12,676 nucleotides of DNA, taken from positions 1-12,676 of the forward strand of contig CAYFMR010000020.1 in assembly GCA_964344295.1 (NCBI GenBank). The letters run 5' to 3'. The position numbers and the translations under genes are program-made. Positions 1 to 5,872 of this stretch are shown here, piece after piece (position 1 is the stretch's first letter; each line of letters begins with the position of its first letter). This DNA is from JAAYFJ01 sp964344295. GTDB lineage: Bacteria; Bacillota; Clostridia; Tissierellales; Peptoniphilaceae. The notes beneath the pieces were generated by a model, which was not told where the DNA came from, ran no database searches, and saw only the letters and a list, made by a program, of their open reading frames with translations.

Positions 1-1337
1 TTTTTCAGTATCAGACAAATCCTCGTTCAAACGGATACCTTTATCATCGGTGCCAATCTGTGGCACCGATGCCAAAACAGCCTGATTAAAATGCAGCGTG
101 ACATCAATATAGTTCTTATGTATATCAAAAGCCTCCCTACCGTATTTTTCAACAATCATCGGTATCCCATGCCCTGTGTGTTCAACAATTCCAAGGTTTA
201 AAAACACCCTCATCAACACAGCATTTCGCGGACGACTCACTCCGCTGTTTAATTGTTTATAGGCCATAGCTTCCTTAAATTCTTCATGGAGTTCGTTTAG
301 AAATAGAGGATCTATGACTTTATGAATATTTTCCATAGAGGTATAGTGCATACCCCCGGATCGCCTTGTCTCCGGATTTAGGGTTGACTCAAAAACGCCG
401 CCAAAAATAGTAGGGCTGATATTGGACCAGTCAAAATTTTCTGAGGCCTTATTAATAATGATATCGATAATGTTTTCGTCAATACGCGGAATCACCACAT
501 TTTCGTTTTCAAAAAGACCGCCATTGACATAGGGAAAGGCCGATAGCTCTTCGTCCATGTAGGGGTCCCTGTCCTCTTCTTTTTGGTCAAGCACGCGAAA
601 CAGCTTGATGAGACCATCTCTGAAACTGCCAGGATCATCTTTGAAGCGCACCATGTAGTCATGGAACATTTTTCGTTTGCCGAAAAGTCCCGCGTCTTCC
701 GCATAAAAGCAGAATACCAAGCGAACGCATAGGATATTCAAGTCTTTTAAGGTTTGCTCATCTTCTTTGTCAATATACTGGTTTAAAAGGGCGTCGTAAA
801 GGACTCCGACTAATTCCCCTGCTTGAATGGAAACCTCTACCACTTTTTTAATATTTTCATCTTTTTGGTCAACCAGGAAATTCAACCTATAATAGTCTGC
901 TTCCAGTCTTTTAGGTAGACAACTTCCGCTTCCCCCTGAGGCTTATTCATGCCATAGATATGAAACTCCTGAAAATTAGACAGTACAATCCATCGTGGCC
1001 GATCGTCATAGGGTAACTCAATGGAGTATCGTTTAGCCTGTTGAAAAGGTGACAAAAACGCACCGTCAGATTGACGAATGACCTGTCTAAGGTCCTTGCC
1101 AAGGGATTTTTGTTCGATTAATACATGTGTGGACGGAATGTAGCCATCAATAAAGGATGTATGATCCAGCATGACTTGATCTTCAAACCTGATGTAGTCT
1201 GCCGGATTTTCCACACCATACACATCTTGCAAAAGGGACATCCAAAATTTGGCCGATTCCCATTTTTCATAGCCTCTATCTTTCCATTTTTCTGCAAATT
1301 TTTTCGCCGCTTTGCGTTGTGCGCTTTGCGTTAGCAT
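1..1337 (-). pseudogene. MmeI-like restriction-modification N-terminus, frameshifted and fused in frame to a HATPase_c_4 (AlbA/RecG-like) tail; partial at left edge
   Basis: ATG at 1337 follows AGGAGAGG with good spacing. Residues 1-144 resemble the MmeI-type N-terminal nuclease: D64 and E75-Q-K77 fit a PD-ExK active site, followed by the conserved PFQQAKRY and WIVLSNFQEFHIYG. One base is missing near 905, so the frame reads into a stop at 882. In the frame whose codons end at position 1, homology resumes at once with EADYYRLNFLVDQKDENIKK and VSIQAGELVGVLYDALLNQY, the helicase-spacer region, continuing to LFLNELHEEFKEAMAYKQ near 255. The expected DPACGSGNF methyltransferase motif never appears. 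Instead the same frame reads SRPRNAVLMRVFLNLGIVE and EHTGHGIPMIVEKYG, typical of the C-terminal HATPase_c_4 domain of AlbA_2 ATP-binding regulators, open to base 1. SAM-binding, catalytic and specificity domains are therefore absent. I read this as a deletion-fusion pseudogene; a sequencing or assembly fault could explain the single frameshift. Family assignments are from remembered motifs. Confidence 0.75.
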
Positions 1338-1368
1338 ATAAACCTCTCCTTTGCCCTATCATATCCTC

Positions 1369-1377
1369 ATTATAGCA
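1369..1377 (-). promoter_or_regulatory. Extended -10 promoter of the MmeI-like gene
   Basis: The reverse strand reads TGCTATAAT, a perfect -10 hexamer (1374-1369) with an upstream TG. It lies about 32 bases before the ATG at 1337. No good -35 is visible at 16-18 bases, as is common for extended -10 promoters. Confidence 0.6.
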
Positions 1378-1416
1378 GATAAACAGCTTAAGCGAGAGAT
1401 ACAACAGAATCGCAAC

Positions 1417-1428
1417 GCAAGCGCTTGC
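1417..1428. promoter_or_regulatory. 12-bp perfect palindrome, LacI/CcpA-type operator candidate
   Basis: GCAAGCGCTTGC is a perfect palindrome centred on CG. With its flanks it matches the catabolite-responsive element TGNAANCGNTNNCA at all specified positions except the two outermost. It lies between the two divergent promoters at 1369 and 1468, about 40 bases from each, so a bound repressor could affect both. Function is inferred. Confidence 0.35.
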
Positions 1429-1467
1429 TCATGTTACACAGCCATGATGGGTGAGCGTCCTCCGCCG

Positions 1468-1476
1468 TGTTATACT
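1468..1476 (+). promoter_or_regulatory. Extended -10 promoter of the small membrane-peptide gene
   Basis: TGTTATACT gives a good -10 (1471-1476) with an upstream TG. It lies 33 bases before the ATG at 1510. A -35 hexamer is not clear. Confidence 0.4.
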
Positions 1477-1509
1477 GTTTGCACCATAAATCGGATCTGC
1501 GAGGAGGTT

Positions 1510-1640
1510 ATGGTGGTGAAGTGGTTTAGACTCTTCGATCATCAATAGCTGGGCTTTTGGCTGGGAGGGATCCTGCTGGGATTGGCCACGGTTTTGCCGT
1601 AGTCCATGTGGTTCACGTCTATGGCAATCTGACCATGTAG
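1510..1640 (+). pseudogene. Remnant of a tiny membrane peptide gene, broken by TAG and a frameshift
   Basis: A strong GAGGAGG site (1501-1507) lies close before an ATG at 1510. The frame reads MVVKWFRLFDHQ and meets TAG at 1546. It continues in the same frame as LGFWLGGILLGLATVLP, a glycine- and leucine-rich membrane-helix-like stretch, to a stop at 1600. If one base is added in the TTTT run at 1592-1595, the frame continues as FAVVHVVHVYGNLTM to TAG at 1638. Reading the first TAG as TGG (Trp) gives one coherent product of about 44 residues with an N-terminal basic/aromatic segment and one transmembrane helix. A promoter and terminator frame it neatly, which supports a former real gene. I recognise no family. 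The 12-residue peptide alone could be an alternative product. Confidence 0.35.
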
Positions 1641-1679
1641 TGACCTAACCGTACAGTCCAAACCCTCTGCAGTAAAATA

Positions 1680-1709
1680 GGGAGTCCCACGGGGGAGCTC
1701 CCTTTTTTT
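1680..1709 (+). terminator. Rho-independent terminator, possibly bidirectional
   Basis: GGGAG-T-CCC (1680-1688) pairs with GGG(G)AGCTCCC (1693-1702) over a short loop, followed by seven T at 1703-1709. It closes the plus-strand unit that starts at 1468. Its position just past the stop of the minus-strand GNAT remnant would let it serve that strand too, though the T-run there is poor. Confidence 0.8.
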
Positions 1710-1711
1710 CT

Positions 1712-1877
1712 TTATAGGCGTTTTTTCATATAGATGACATCTGCCATGGGGTTGTCGTAGTAGGCTTCGCATTTCGCAAAGCCCAGTTGACCATAGAGTT
1801 TAATGGCCGCCTCCCTCTAAATCCCGTACCGCGATGGATCCTGACTGGTCATCGCAGAGTACCTCGCCATTCTTCAT
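1712..1877 (-). pseudogene. GNAT-family N-acetyltransferase remnant with its middle deleted
   Basis: The C-terminal part in one frame (stop at 1712) reads AAIKLYGQLGFAKCEAYY followed by DNPMADVIYMKKRL, the classic final alpha4-beta6-beta7 segment of small GNAT acetyltransferases. Upstream, in another frame, SGSIAVRDLEGG (about 1812-1842) fits the beta4 strand of such proteins, which normally precedes an acidic/basic EMKRLYV-type segment. The acetyl-CoA binding motif (R/Q-x-x-G-x-G/A) that should lie between them is missing, and the frames do not match across the junction near 1811-1816; a TAG at 1817-1819 closes the C-terminal frame. It follows the lipoprotein closely on the same strand. The C-terminal match is good, the upstream part less certain. 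No activity is expected. Confidence 0.6.
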
Positions 1878-1882
1878 CGAAT

Positions 1883-2385
1883 TCAGTCTAAGATGATGAT
1901 ATTTTCAGCGGGTACGTAAAATTCCACATAATCACCGGGGTTAAGTGCGACGCCGACGAGTTCGATTTTGGTTCCGTTTTCCGGTTCCTCGAAATCACCG
2001 TAGATTTCAATGGGTACACCGGTGGATCCAAATTCCCCGCCTTCTTCGTAGATACCTGGGAAGCCCGCTGCTGAATCGTAAAGACCGGTGATCTTGATGA
2101 CGGTGCCATCCGGAGTTTCCTTGGCAATGTTGCTGTCAGCTAATGCGGAGATCGCTTCTGCATCGCCGAATTCGATGACAATGTCGGATTGGAATAGTCC
2201 ACGTTAGCCGGGTCTGTCCCGGCAGGAGCCGCTTTCTCTTCGCCGGTTTCCGGTTCAGTGGTTTCTGCCGGCTCAGTGGTTTCTACCGGTTCGCTTTCTT
2301 CCGGTTCTGCGGGAGCCGGAGATCCACAGGCCACCAGGCTCAGGATCATCACCAAGCTCAATACGAATACAAGTGCTTTTTTCAT
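1883..2385 (-). pseudogene. Secreted lipoprotein with a single-base frameshift
   Basis: The ATG at 2385 starts MKKALVFVLSLVMILSLVACGS: a basic start, a hydrophobic core and an LVAC lipobox with the lipidated cysteine at residue 20. An acidic Pro/Glu/Thr-rich linker follows (about residues 23-52), typical of surface lipoproteins. The frame then breaks near 2185-2188, where one C appears to be lost from NPD (AAT CC GAC). In the restored frame the protein continues IVIEFGDAEAISALADSNIA, through GTVIKITGLYD and GTKIELVGVALNPGDYVEFY, to TGA at 1883, about 167 residues in all. Without restoration it ends at 2140 as an 81-residue lipoprotein with little beyond the linker. The C-terminal domain looks all-beta and resembles small clostridial lipoproteins of unknown role; I give no function. 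The upstream promoter is intact. The ribosome site (GCGGGAAA) is weak. A sequencing error is a real alternative. Confidence 0.65.
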
Positions 2386-2485
2386 TTTATTTCCCGCTCT
2401 TTCTCTGGCGGGCGACTATGTGAAGCCTCTGCCTCTATGTCGCTCATGGATTTCGTCGGAGCAAAAGTCCACGACCTTTACCACC

Positions 2486-2514
2486 ATTTTACGGCGGTCT
2501 ATATCGCTTGTCAA
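2486..2514 (-). promoter_or_regulatory. Strong sigma-A promoter of the lipoprotein gene
   Basis: The reverse strand has TTGACA (2514-2509), a 17-base spacer and TAAAAT (2491-2486). Transcription would start near 2479, leaving a leader of about 94 bases before the ATG at 2385. I see no clear riboswitch in that leader. Confidence 0.75.
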
Positions 2515-2577
2515 GTTTCTAACGTTCTATTGCAATACATCAAACAAGTAATCATGGGATGCATCGCCATCGGCCCT

Positions 2578-2599
2578 TTGTAGCCAACTTGTAGCCAAC
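2578..2599. repeat. Tandem 11-bp direct repeat, two perfect copies
   Basis: TTGTAGCCAAC occurs twice without a gap. It lies between the rpsI terminator and the lipoprotein promoter, in a non-coding stretch (2515-2651) where I recognise nothing else. It could be a regulator's direct-repeat site or simply a slippage product. Confidence 0.6.
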
Positions 2600-2651
2600 G
2601 TAGGCCTTTTATACCTAACCATCAATGATTAGTGAATCGCTCTAGGCATTG

Positions 2652-2684
2652 AAAAACCCCGATTCGTCGATCGAATCGGGGTTT
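2652..2684 (-). terminator. rpsI terminator
   Basis: A 13-bp perfect stem (AAACCCCGATTCG at 2654-2666 with its complement at 2672-2684) has a 5-base loop. On the minus strand it is followed by five T (2656-2652). It sits 17 bases after the rpsI stop. Confidence 0.9.
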
Positions 2685-2700
2685 GAGTTCCATATGGATA

Positions 2701-3093
2701 TTAACGTTTGGAGAATTGAGGTGACTTACGGGCTTTCTTAAGACCGTATTTTTTACGTTCTTTCTTGCGGCTGTCGCGAGTTAAGAATCCGGCTTTTTTC
2801 AGCACGGGGCGCAGTTCAGGATCTGCTTCTAACAGGGCGCGGGCAATGCCGTGACGTAGGGCACCGGCTTGTCCAGTGAATCCGCCACCTTCTACCTTGG
2901 CAATCACATCATAGCTGGTTTCCAGGTCAGTGATGGTCAAGGGTGCTTTTACCAAAACGCGTAGTGTTTCAAAATCAAAGTATTCTTCTAAGGAATGGCC
3001 GTTGACTTTAATGTCGCCATTGCCGGGAATCAAACGGACTCTGGCAATGGAGGATTTACGACGACCGGTTCCTTGATATTGGATATTAGCCAA
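2701..3093 (-). CDS. rpsI: 30S ribosomal protein S9
   Basis: Structural protein of the small ribosomal subunit, 130 residues, the usual bacterial length. Early residues YQGTGRRKSSIARV, the central GGGFTGQAGALRHGIARALL and the basic tail ending SPQFSKR are diagnostic; in the family the C-terminal tail reaches the tRNA-binding P site. The start codon is TTG (3093-3091), preceded by AAGGAGG seven bases away, so the unusual start is well supported. It lies 15 bases downstream of rplM in the conserved L13-S9 pair and shares its promoter. A perfect hairpin terminator follows. Nothing is broken or missing. Confidence 0.97.
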   Translation of the reverse strand: MANIQYQGTGRRKSSIARVRLIPGNGDIKVNGHSLEEYFDFETLRVLVKAPLTITDLETSYDVIAKVEGGGFTGQAGALRHGIARALLEADPELRPVLKKAGFLTRDSRKKERKKYGLKKARKSPQFSKR

Positions 3094-3108
3094 GTTAAGT
3101 CCTCCTTA

Positions 3109-3537
3109 TTATAGTTCGTAAGATTCCGGTTGTTGTGCTTCGTGGGGATGTTCGCTACCGGCATAAACTTTTAGTTTGCGGTACATTTGACGTCCCAACG
3201 CCGTTTTCGGCAGCATGCCTTTCACAGCGATTTCGATGATGCGCTCAGGATGTTTTTCTCTCATTTGTTGGTAAGAGATTTCTTTTAATCCTCCCGGGTA
3301 TCCGGTGTGATAACGATATTTTTTCTGATCCCATTTGGCACCGGTTAACTTCACCTTATCAGCGTTGATGACAATCACATGGTCACCCGTATCCAGGTGA
3401 GGTGTGTAAATCGGCTTTCTTTTGCCTTGCAGGATCATAGCGACTTCTGAAGCTAAGCGTCCAAGCGGCTTGTCAGTGGCATCCACGACATACCATTTGC
3501 GCTCAATTTCAGCTGTTTTAGCCATAAAGCTAGTCAT
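3109..3537 (-). CDS. rplM: 50S ribosomal protein L13
   Basis: Large-subunit assembly protein, 142 residues, normal for the family. Diagnostic stretches are ERKWYVVDATDKPLGRLASE near the start, HLDTGDHVIVINADKVKLTG in the middle, then VKGMLPKTALGRQMYRKLKV and YAGSEHPHEAQQPE near the end. The start ATG at 3537 follows GGGAGGG by about ten bases and gives the MxxxMAK N-terminus usual in Bacillota. A second ATG at 3525 is possible but lies too far from the ribosome site. First gene of the rplM-rpsI operon, with a strong promoter at 3613-3641. Confidence 0.97.
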   Translation of the reverse strand: MTSFMAKTAEIERKWYVVDATDKPLGRLASEVAMILQGKRKPIYTPHLDTGDHVIVINADKVKLTGAKWDQKKYRYHTGYPGGLKEISYQQMREKHPERIIEIAVKGMLPKTALGRQMYRKLKVYAGSEHPHEAQQPESYEL

Positions 3538-3606
3538 TTGCTAGATTCCCTCCCTCGGTATTTGATTCGGGTCCACGAAAAGGTTCCGGGTCTTTTCTGA
3601 ACACTC
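3538..3606 (-). promoter_or_regulatory. rplM 5' leader, candidate L13 autoregulatory RNA
   Basis: The promoter at 3613-3641 implies a leader of about 69 bases. It contains a short stem GAAAAG (3597-3592) with CTTTTC (3582-3577) and two GACCCG copies. Many Bacillota control rplM-rpsI through an L13-binding leader, and the position fits. I could not confirm the family's secondary structure by eye. Confidence 0.3.
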
Positions 3607-3612
3607 TTAAAT

Positions 3613-3641
3613 ATTCTAACGGAGTGTAAGGTCTTTGTCAA
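3613..3641 (-). promoter_or_regulatory. rplM-rpsI promoter
   Basis: The reverse strand has TTGACA (3641-3636), a 17-base spacer and TAGAAT (3618-3613), close to the sigma-A consensus. It drives the ribosomal protein pair leftward, away from the GTPase gene. Confidence 0.85.
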
Positions 3642-3697
3642 GCCTCTACGAGAGGATTTTGCGCGATGAGCCTTCGTGTGAGGCTTTTCTTTGCGGG

Positions 3698-3703
3698 TAT
3701 AAC
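3698..3703 (+). promoter_or_regulatory. Possible -10 of the GTPase gene
   Basis: TATAAC lies 40 bases before the GTPase ATG on the plus strand, with a start near 3710. No good -35 is visible at 16-18 bases, so this is tentative. Confidence 0.3.
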
Positions 3704-3743
3704 ATAGACGTAGTTCAGAAAGTTCAGACAAAGGAGGGATCCC

Positions 3744-4850
3744 ATGACGTATGATCCTTTAAAAGATTTATTGCATAAAACGGAAGCGGAACTTCAAAAG
3801 ATGGTGCCTCTTAATCTGATGGTGGTGGGCAAGACCGGTGTAGGTAAGTCCACGCTGATCAATGCCATTTTCCGCGAGCGACTGGCCGCCACCGGACAAG
3901 GTAAGCCGGTGACCGATGGGCTTTATCGCATCGAAAAGCCTGGTATTCCCCTGCGCATTTACGATACGAAAGGGTTAGAGTTAGGAGCTCACGGCACCAA
4001 GGAAGTCTCTCGCGCATTGGAAAAGGCCATCCGGGAGCGAGAGGCGGATCCCCGGGAGCGCATCCATCTCATTTGGTATTGTCTCCAAGCCGGGTCTAAC
4101 CGTGTTGAGGAGGTGGAGGTACGGCTCATGGAGGACTTAGCCAAGAAGGCGCCGGTCGTCTTGGTCTTGACCCAGGCCGTGGGAGAGCCCGCGTTAGATT
4201 TTGCCCAGCAGCTGCGGACGATGGATTTGCCCGTGCGTGGCATCATTCCCCTCTTGGCGCTGGATTATCCCGTAGCACCGGGGATCACAGTGCCTGCTTA
4301 CGGACTCCGCGAATTGGTGCAATTGAGTTATGAACTCGTTCCCCAGGAGGTGTTGACGGCTTTTATTAATGCCCAGCAGGTGGACTTGAAGAAAAAAGCA
4401 AAAGAGGCGCGCCGCTGGGCTAAGACATACATCGCCACCACCTTTGGCGTCGGATTTACGCCGATTCCCTTTAGTGATGCCGCTGTGCTGGTGCCTTTGC
4501 AGGTTTCCATGTTGGCTCACCTCACCGCCATCTATGGCATTTCTCTCGATAAGTCCAAGTTGGCAGCACTGGTGGCCTCCATTGGCGGGACTGCCGGCGC
4601 CACCTCTTTGGGCCGGTATACGGTGAGTTCTCTCTTAAAACTCATCCCCGGAGCCGGAACTTTATTGGGTGGTCTCATCTCCGGCGCCACGGCCAGCCTC
4701 ATTACCACTGCTTTGGCTCTAAGCTACATCGAGCTCATGGAGCAAATGGTCCTTCGGGAGCAAGCGGGTAAACCTATGTTAGGTCCGGAAATGCAAGAGG
4801 TGCTCAAGGAGTTTTTCGAGAAATATTTGGCATCCAAGACAAAGCTCTGA
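3744..4850 (+). CDS. Era-like GTPase with C-terminal DUF697 membrane domain
   Basis: 368 residues. The ATG at 3744 follows AAAGGAGGG by six bases. The N-terminal half is a small GTPase: P-loop GKTGVGKS at residues 29-36, a likely switch I threonine within PVTDG (55-59), and G3 as DTKG at 74-77. The G4 box that normally reads NKxD is TQAV at 143-146 (VLVLTQAVGEP), so guanine specificity is relaxed or read differently; related YcjF/DUF697 GTPases also deviate here. From about residue 205 a DUF697-like region follows, with alternating hydrophobic helices at about 229-262, 272-289 and 296-330 (glycine/alanine-rich, probably membrane-associated), then a charged C-terminal helix. The family is linked to membrane or envelope stress, but the precise role is unknown. 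It stands alone, divergent from rplM, with no terminator before panC. Confidence 0.85.
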   Translation: MTYDPLKDLLHKTEAELQKMVPLNLMVVGKTGVGKSTLINAIFRERLAATGQGKPVTDGLYRIEKPGIPLRIYDTKGLELGAHGTKEVSRALEKAIREREADPRERIHLIWYCLQAGSNRVEEVEVRLMEDLAKKAPVVLVLTQAVGEPALDFAQQLRTMDLPVRGIIPLLALDYPVAPGITVPAYGLRELVQLSYELVPQEVLTAFINAQQVDLKKKAKEARRWAKTYIATTFGVGFTPIPFSDAAVLVPLQVSMLAHLTAIYGISLDKSKLAALVASIGGTAGATSLGRYTVSSLLKLIPGAGTLLGGLISGATASLITTALALSYIELMEQMVLREQAGKPMLGPEMQEVLKEFFEKYLASKTKL

Positions 4851-4867
4851 GATTTTCGCAGAAACAT

Positions 4868-4896
4868 TTGAATTCCACGAGGGGTAAGCGTATAAT
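4868..4896 (+). promoter_or_regulatory. panC promoter
   Basis: TTGAAT (4868-4873), a 17-base spacer and a perfect TATAAT (4891-4896). Transcription would start near 4903, leaving a leader of about 45 bases. panC thus has its own promoter rather than depending on the GTPase gene. Confidence 0.8.
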
Positions 4897-4902
4897 ACCC
4901 CT
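4880..4902. promoter_or_regulatory. Inverted repeat over the panC -10, operator candidate
   Basis: AGGGGTA (4880-4886) and TACCCCT (4896-4902) form a perfect 7-bp inverted repeat with a 9-base spacer that contains most of the -10. A dimeric repressor bound here would block RNA polymerase. No regulator gene is adjacent, so its identity is unknown. Confidence 0.4.
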
Positions 4903-4947
4903 AGATGAACGCTATGCTATCACGTATACTCAGGAAAGGAACTTCCC

Positions 4948-5787
4948 ATGATTGCCAAAACCACTGACGAATTAAAATCACTCATGAATGCCATCCCCAG
5001 CGACCGCTCCATCGGTCTCGTTCCCACGATGGGCTTTCTCCATGCAGGCCACCTATCCCTAGTCCACCGTGCTCGCGAAGAAAATGATGTGGTGGTGATG
5101 AGCATTTTCTTAAACCCCACTCAATTTGGTCCCCAAGAGGACTTAGATTCCTATCCCCGTGATTTCAAAGGTGACGTGGAAAAGGCTATGGAAGCCGGTG
5201 TCGACATCATCTTTGCCCCTACGCCCGAGGTGATGTACCCGGAAGGCTATGAAACCTACGTAGAGGTCACCGGCGATCGCACGAAGGTCCTTTGCGGCAA
5301 AACTCGCCCCGGTCACTTTCGAGGCGTCACCACCGTGTTGACCAAACTCTTCCACCTAACCCGAGCCAACCGTGCTTATTTTGGCCTAAAAGACGCCCAA
5401 CAGTTCTCTGTCGTGCGCCGTATGGTAGAAGACTTAAACTTCCCCATCGAGGTCATCCCCTGCCCCATCGTGCGTGACGAGGACGGTTTGGCCCTGTCTT
5501 CTCGTAACGCCTACCTCTCCCTCGAGGAACGCCAGGAGGCACTGGTGTTAAACCGTAGCCTGCGTCAGGCGCGAGAGTTGGTAGCCGAAGGCGAGCATGA
5601 TGCCGAAACGATCCTCAAGGCAGTGCGACACGCCATTGAAGCCAGCCCCTTGGCGGATGTGGAATATGTGGAGATGGTCGATCTCAATACGATGAAGTCC
5701 GTGTCCACGGTGGACGAAGACACGCTGTTAGCCGTCGCCGTACGCTTTGGCAAAACGCGATTAATCGATAATACCCTATTAGGTTAA
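4948..5787 (+). CDS. panC: Pantothenate synthetase (pantoate--beta-alanine ligase)
   Basis: Joins pantoate and beta-alanine with ATP, via a pantoyl-adenylate, to form pantothenate for coenzyme A synthesis; cytoplasmic. 279 residues, normal length. Visible motifs: PTMG at 26-29, the HIGH-like HAGH at 32-35, NPTQF at 56-60 (pantoate and ATP contacts), CGKTRPGHFRGVTTV at 116-130, GLKDAQQ at 146-152, and the KMSKS-like ALSSRN at 182-187. All look intact. The ATG at 4948 follows AGGAAAGGA. Partners panB and panD are not in this window, so panC is a solitary cistron here, with its own promoter and a candidate operator, closed by hairpins at 5794-5864. Confidence 0.96.
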   Translation: MIAKTTDELKSLMNAIPSDRSIGLVPTMGFLHAGHLSLVHRAREENDVVVMSIFLNPTQFGPQEDLDSYPRDFKGDVEKAMEAGVDIIFAPTPEVMYPEGYETYVEVTGDRTKVLCGKTRPGHFRGVTTVLTKLFHLTRANRAYFGLKDAQQFSVVRRMVEDLNFPIEVIPCPIVRDEDGLALSSRNAYLSLEERQEALVLNRSLRQARELVAEGEHDAETILKAVRHAIEASPLADVEYVEMVDLNTMKSVSTVDEDTLLAVAVRFGKTRLIDNTLLG

Positions 5788-5793
5788 ATAAAG

Positions 5794-5822
5794 AAACGGT
5801 GGGTCATTCGATCCACCGTTTT
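5794..5822 (+). terminator. panC terminator
   Basis: A 9-bp stem AAACGGTGG (5794-5802) with CCACCGTTT (5813-5821), a 10-base loop and a short T-run. It starts 7 bases after the panC stop. Confidence 0.75.
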
Positions 5823-5827
5823 GGCAT

Positions 5828-5864
5828 CAAAGAAACCTCCTGTCATCAACAGGAGGTTTCTTTG
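5828..5864. terminator. Bidirectional hairpin terminator between convergent panC and symporter genes
   Basis: A perfect 16-bp stem (5828-5843 with 5849-5864) around a 5-base loop, CATCA. T-rich arms occur on both sides, so it can serve both strands. It lies 8 bases past the symporter stop. Confidence 0.85.
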
Positions 5865-5872
5865 ATTTGCGA

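Noticed and set aside
492..704. A 70-residue frame on the minus strand as a separate gene
   Set aside because: It lies wholly inside the MmeI-like coding region in another frame, has no ribosome site and no recognisable motif.
1510..1602. The in-frame TAG at 1546 as a pyrrolysine or recoding codon
   Set aside because: No pyrrolysine genes or recoding structure are seen, the frame also has a second lesion, and all other genes end normally. A broken gene is simpler.
2417..2488. A 23-codon frame (MVVKVVDFC...) ahead of the lipoprotein on the minus strand
   Set aside because: Its ATG overlaps the -10 and lies upstream of the predicted transcript start, with no ribosome site.
2578..2599. The tandem repeat as a CRISPR or attachment site
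   Set aside because: It has only two 11-bp copies without spacers, and no integrase or tRNA gene is near.
3669..3692. Plus-strand hairpin AGCCT/AGGCT followed by TTTTCTTT before the GTPase gene
   Set aside because: The stem has only five base pairs and there is no plus-strand gene or promoter before it to terminate. Likely chance.
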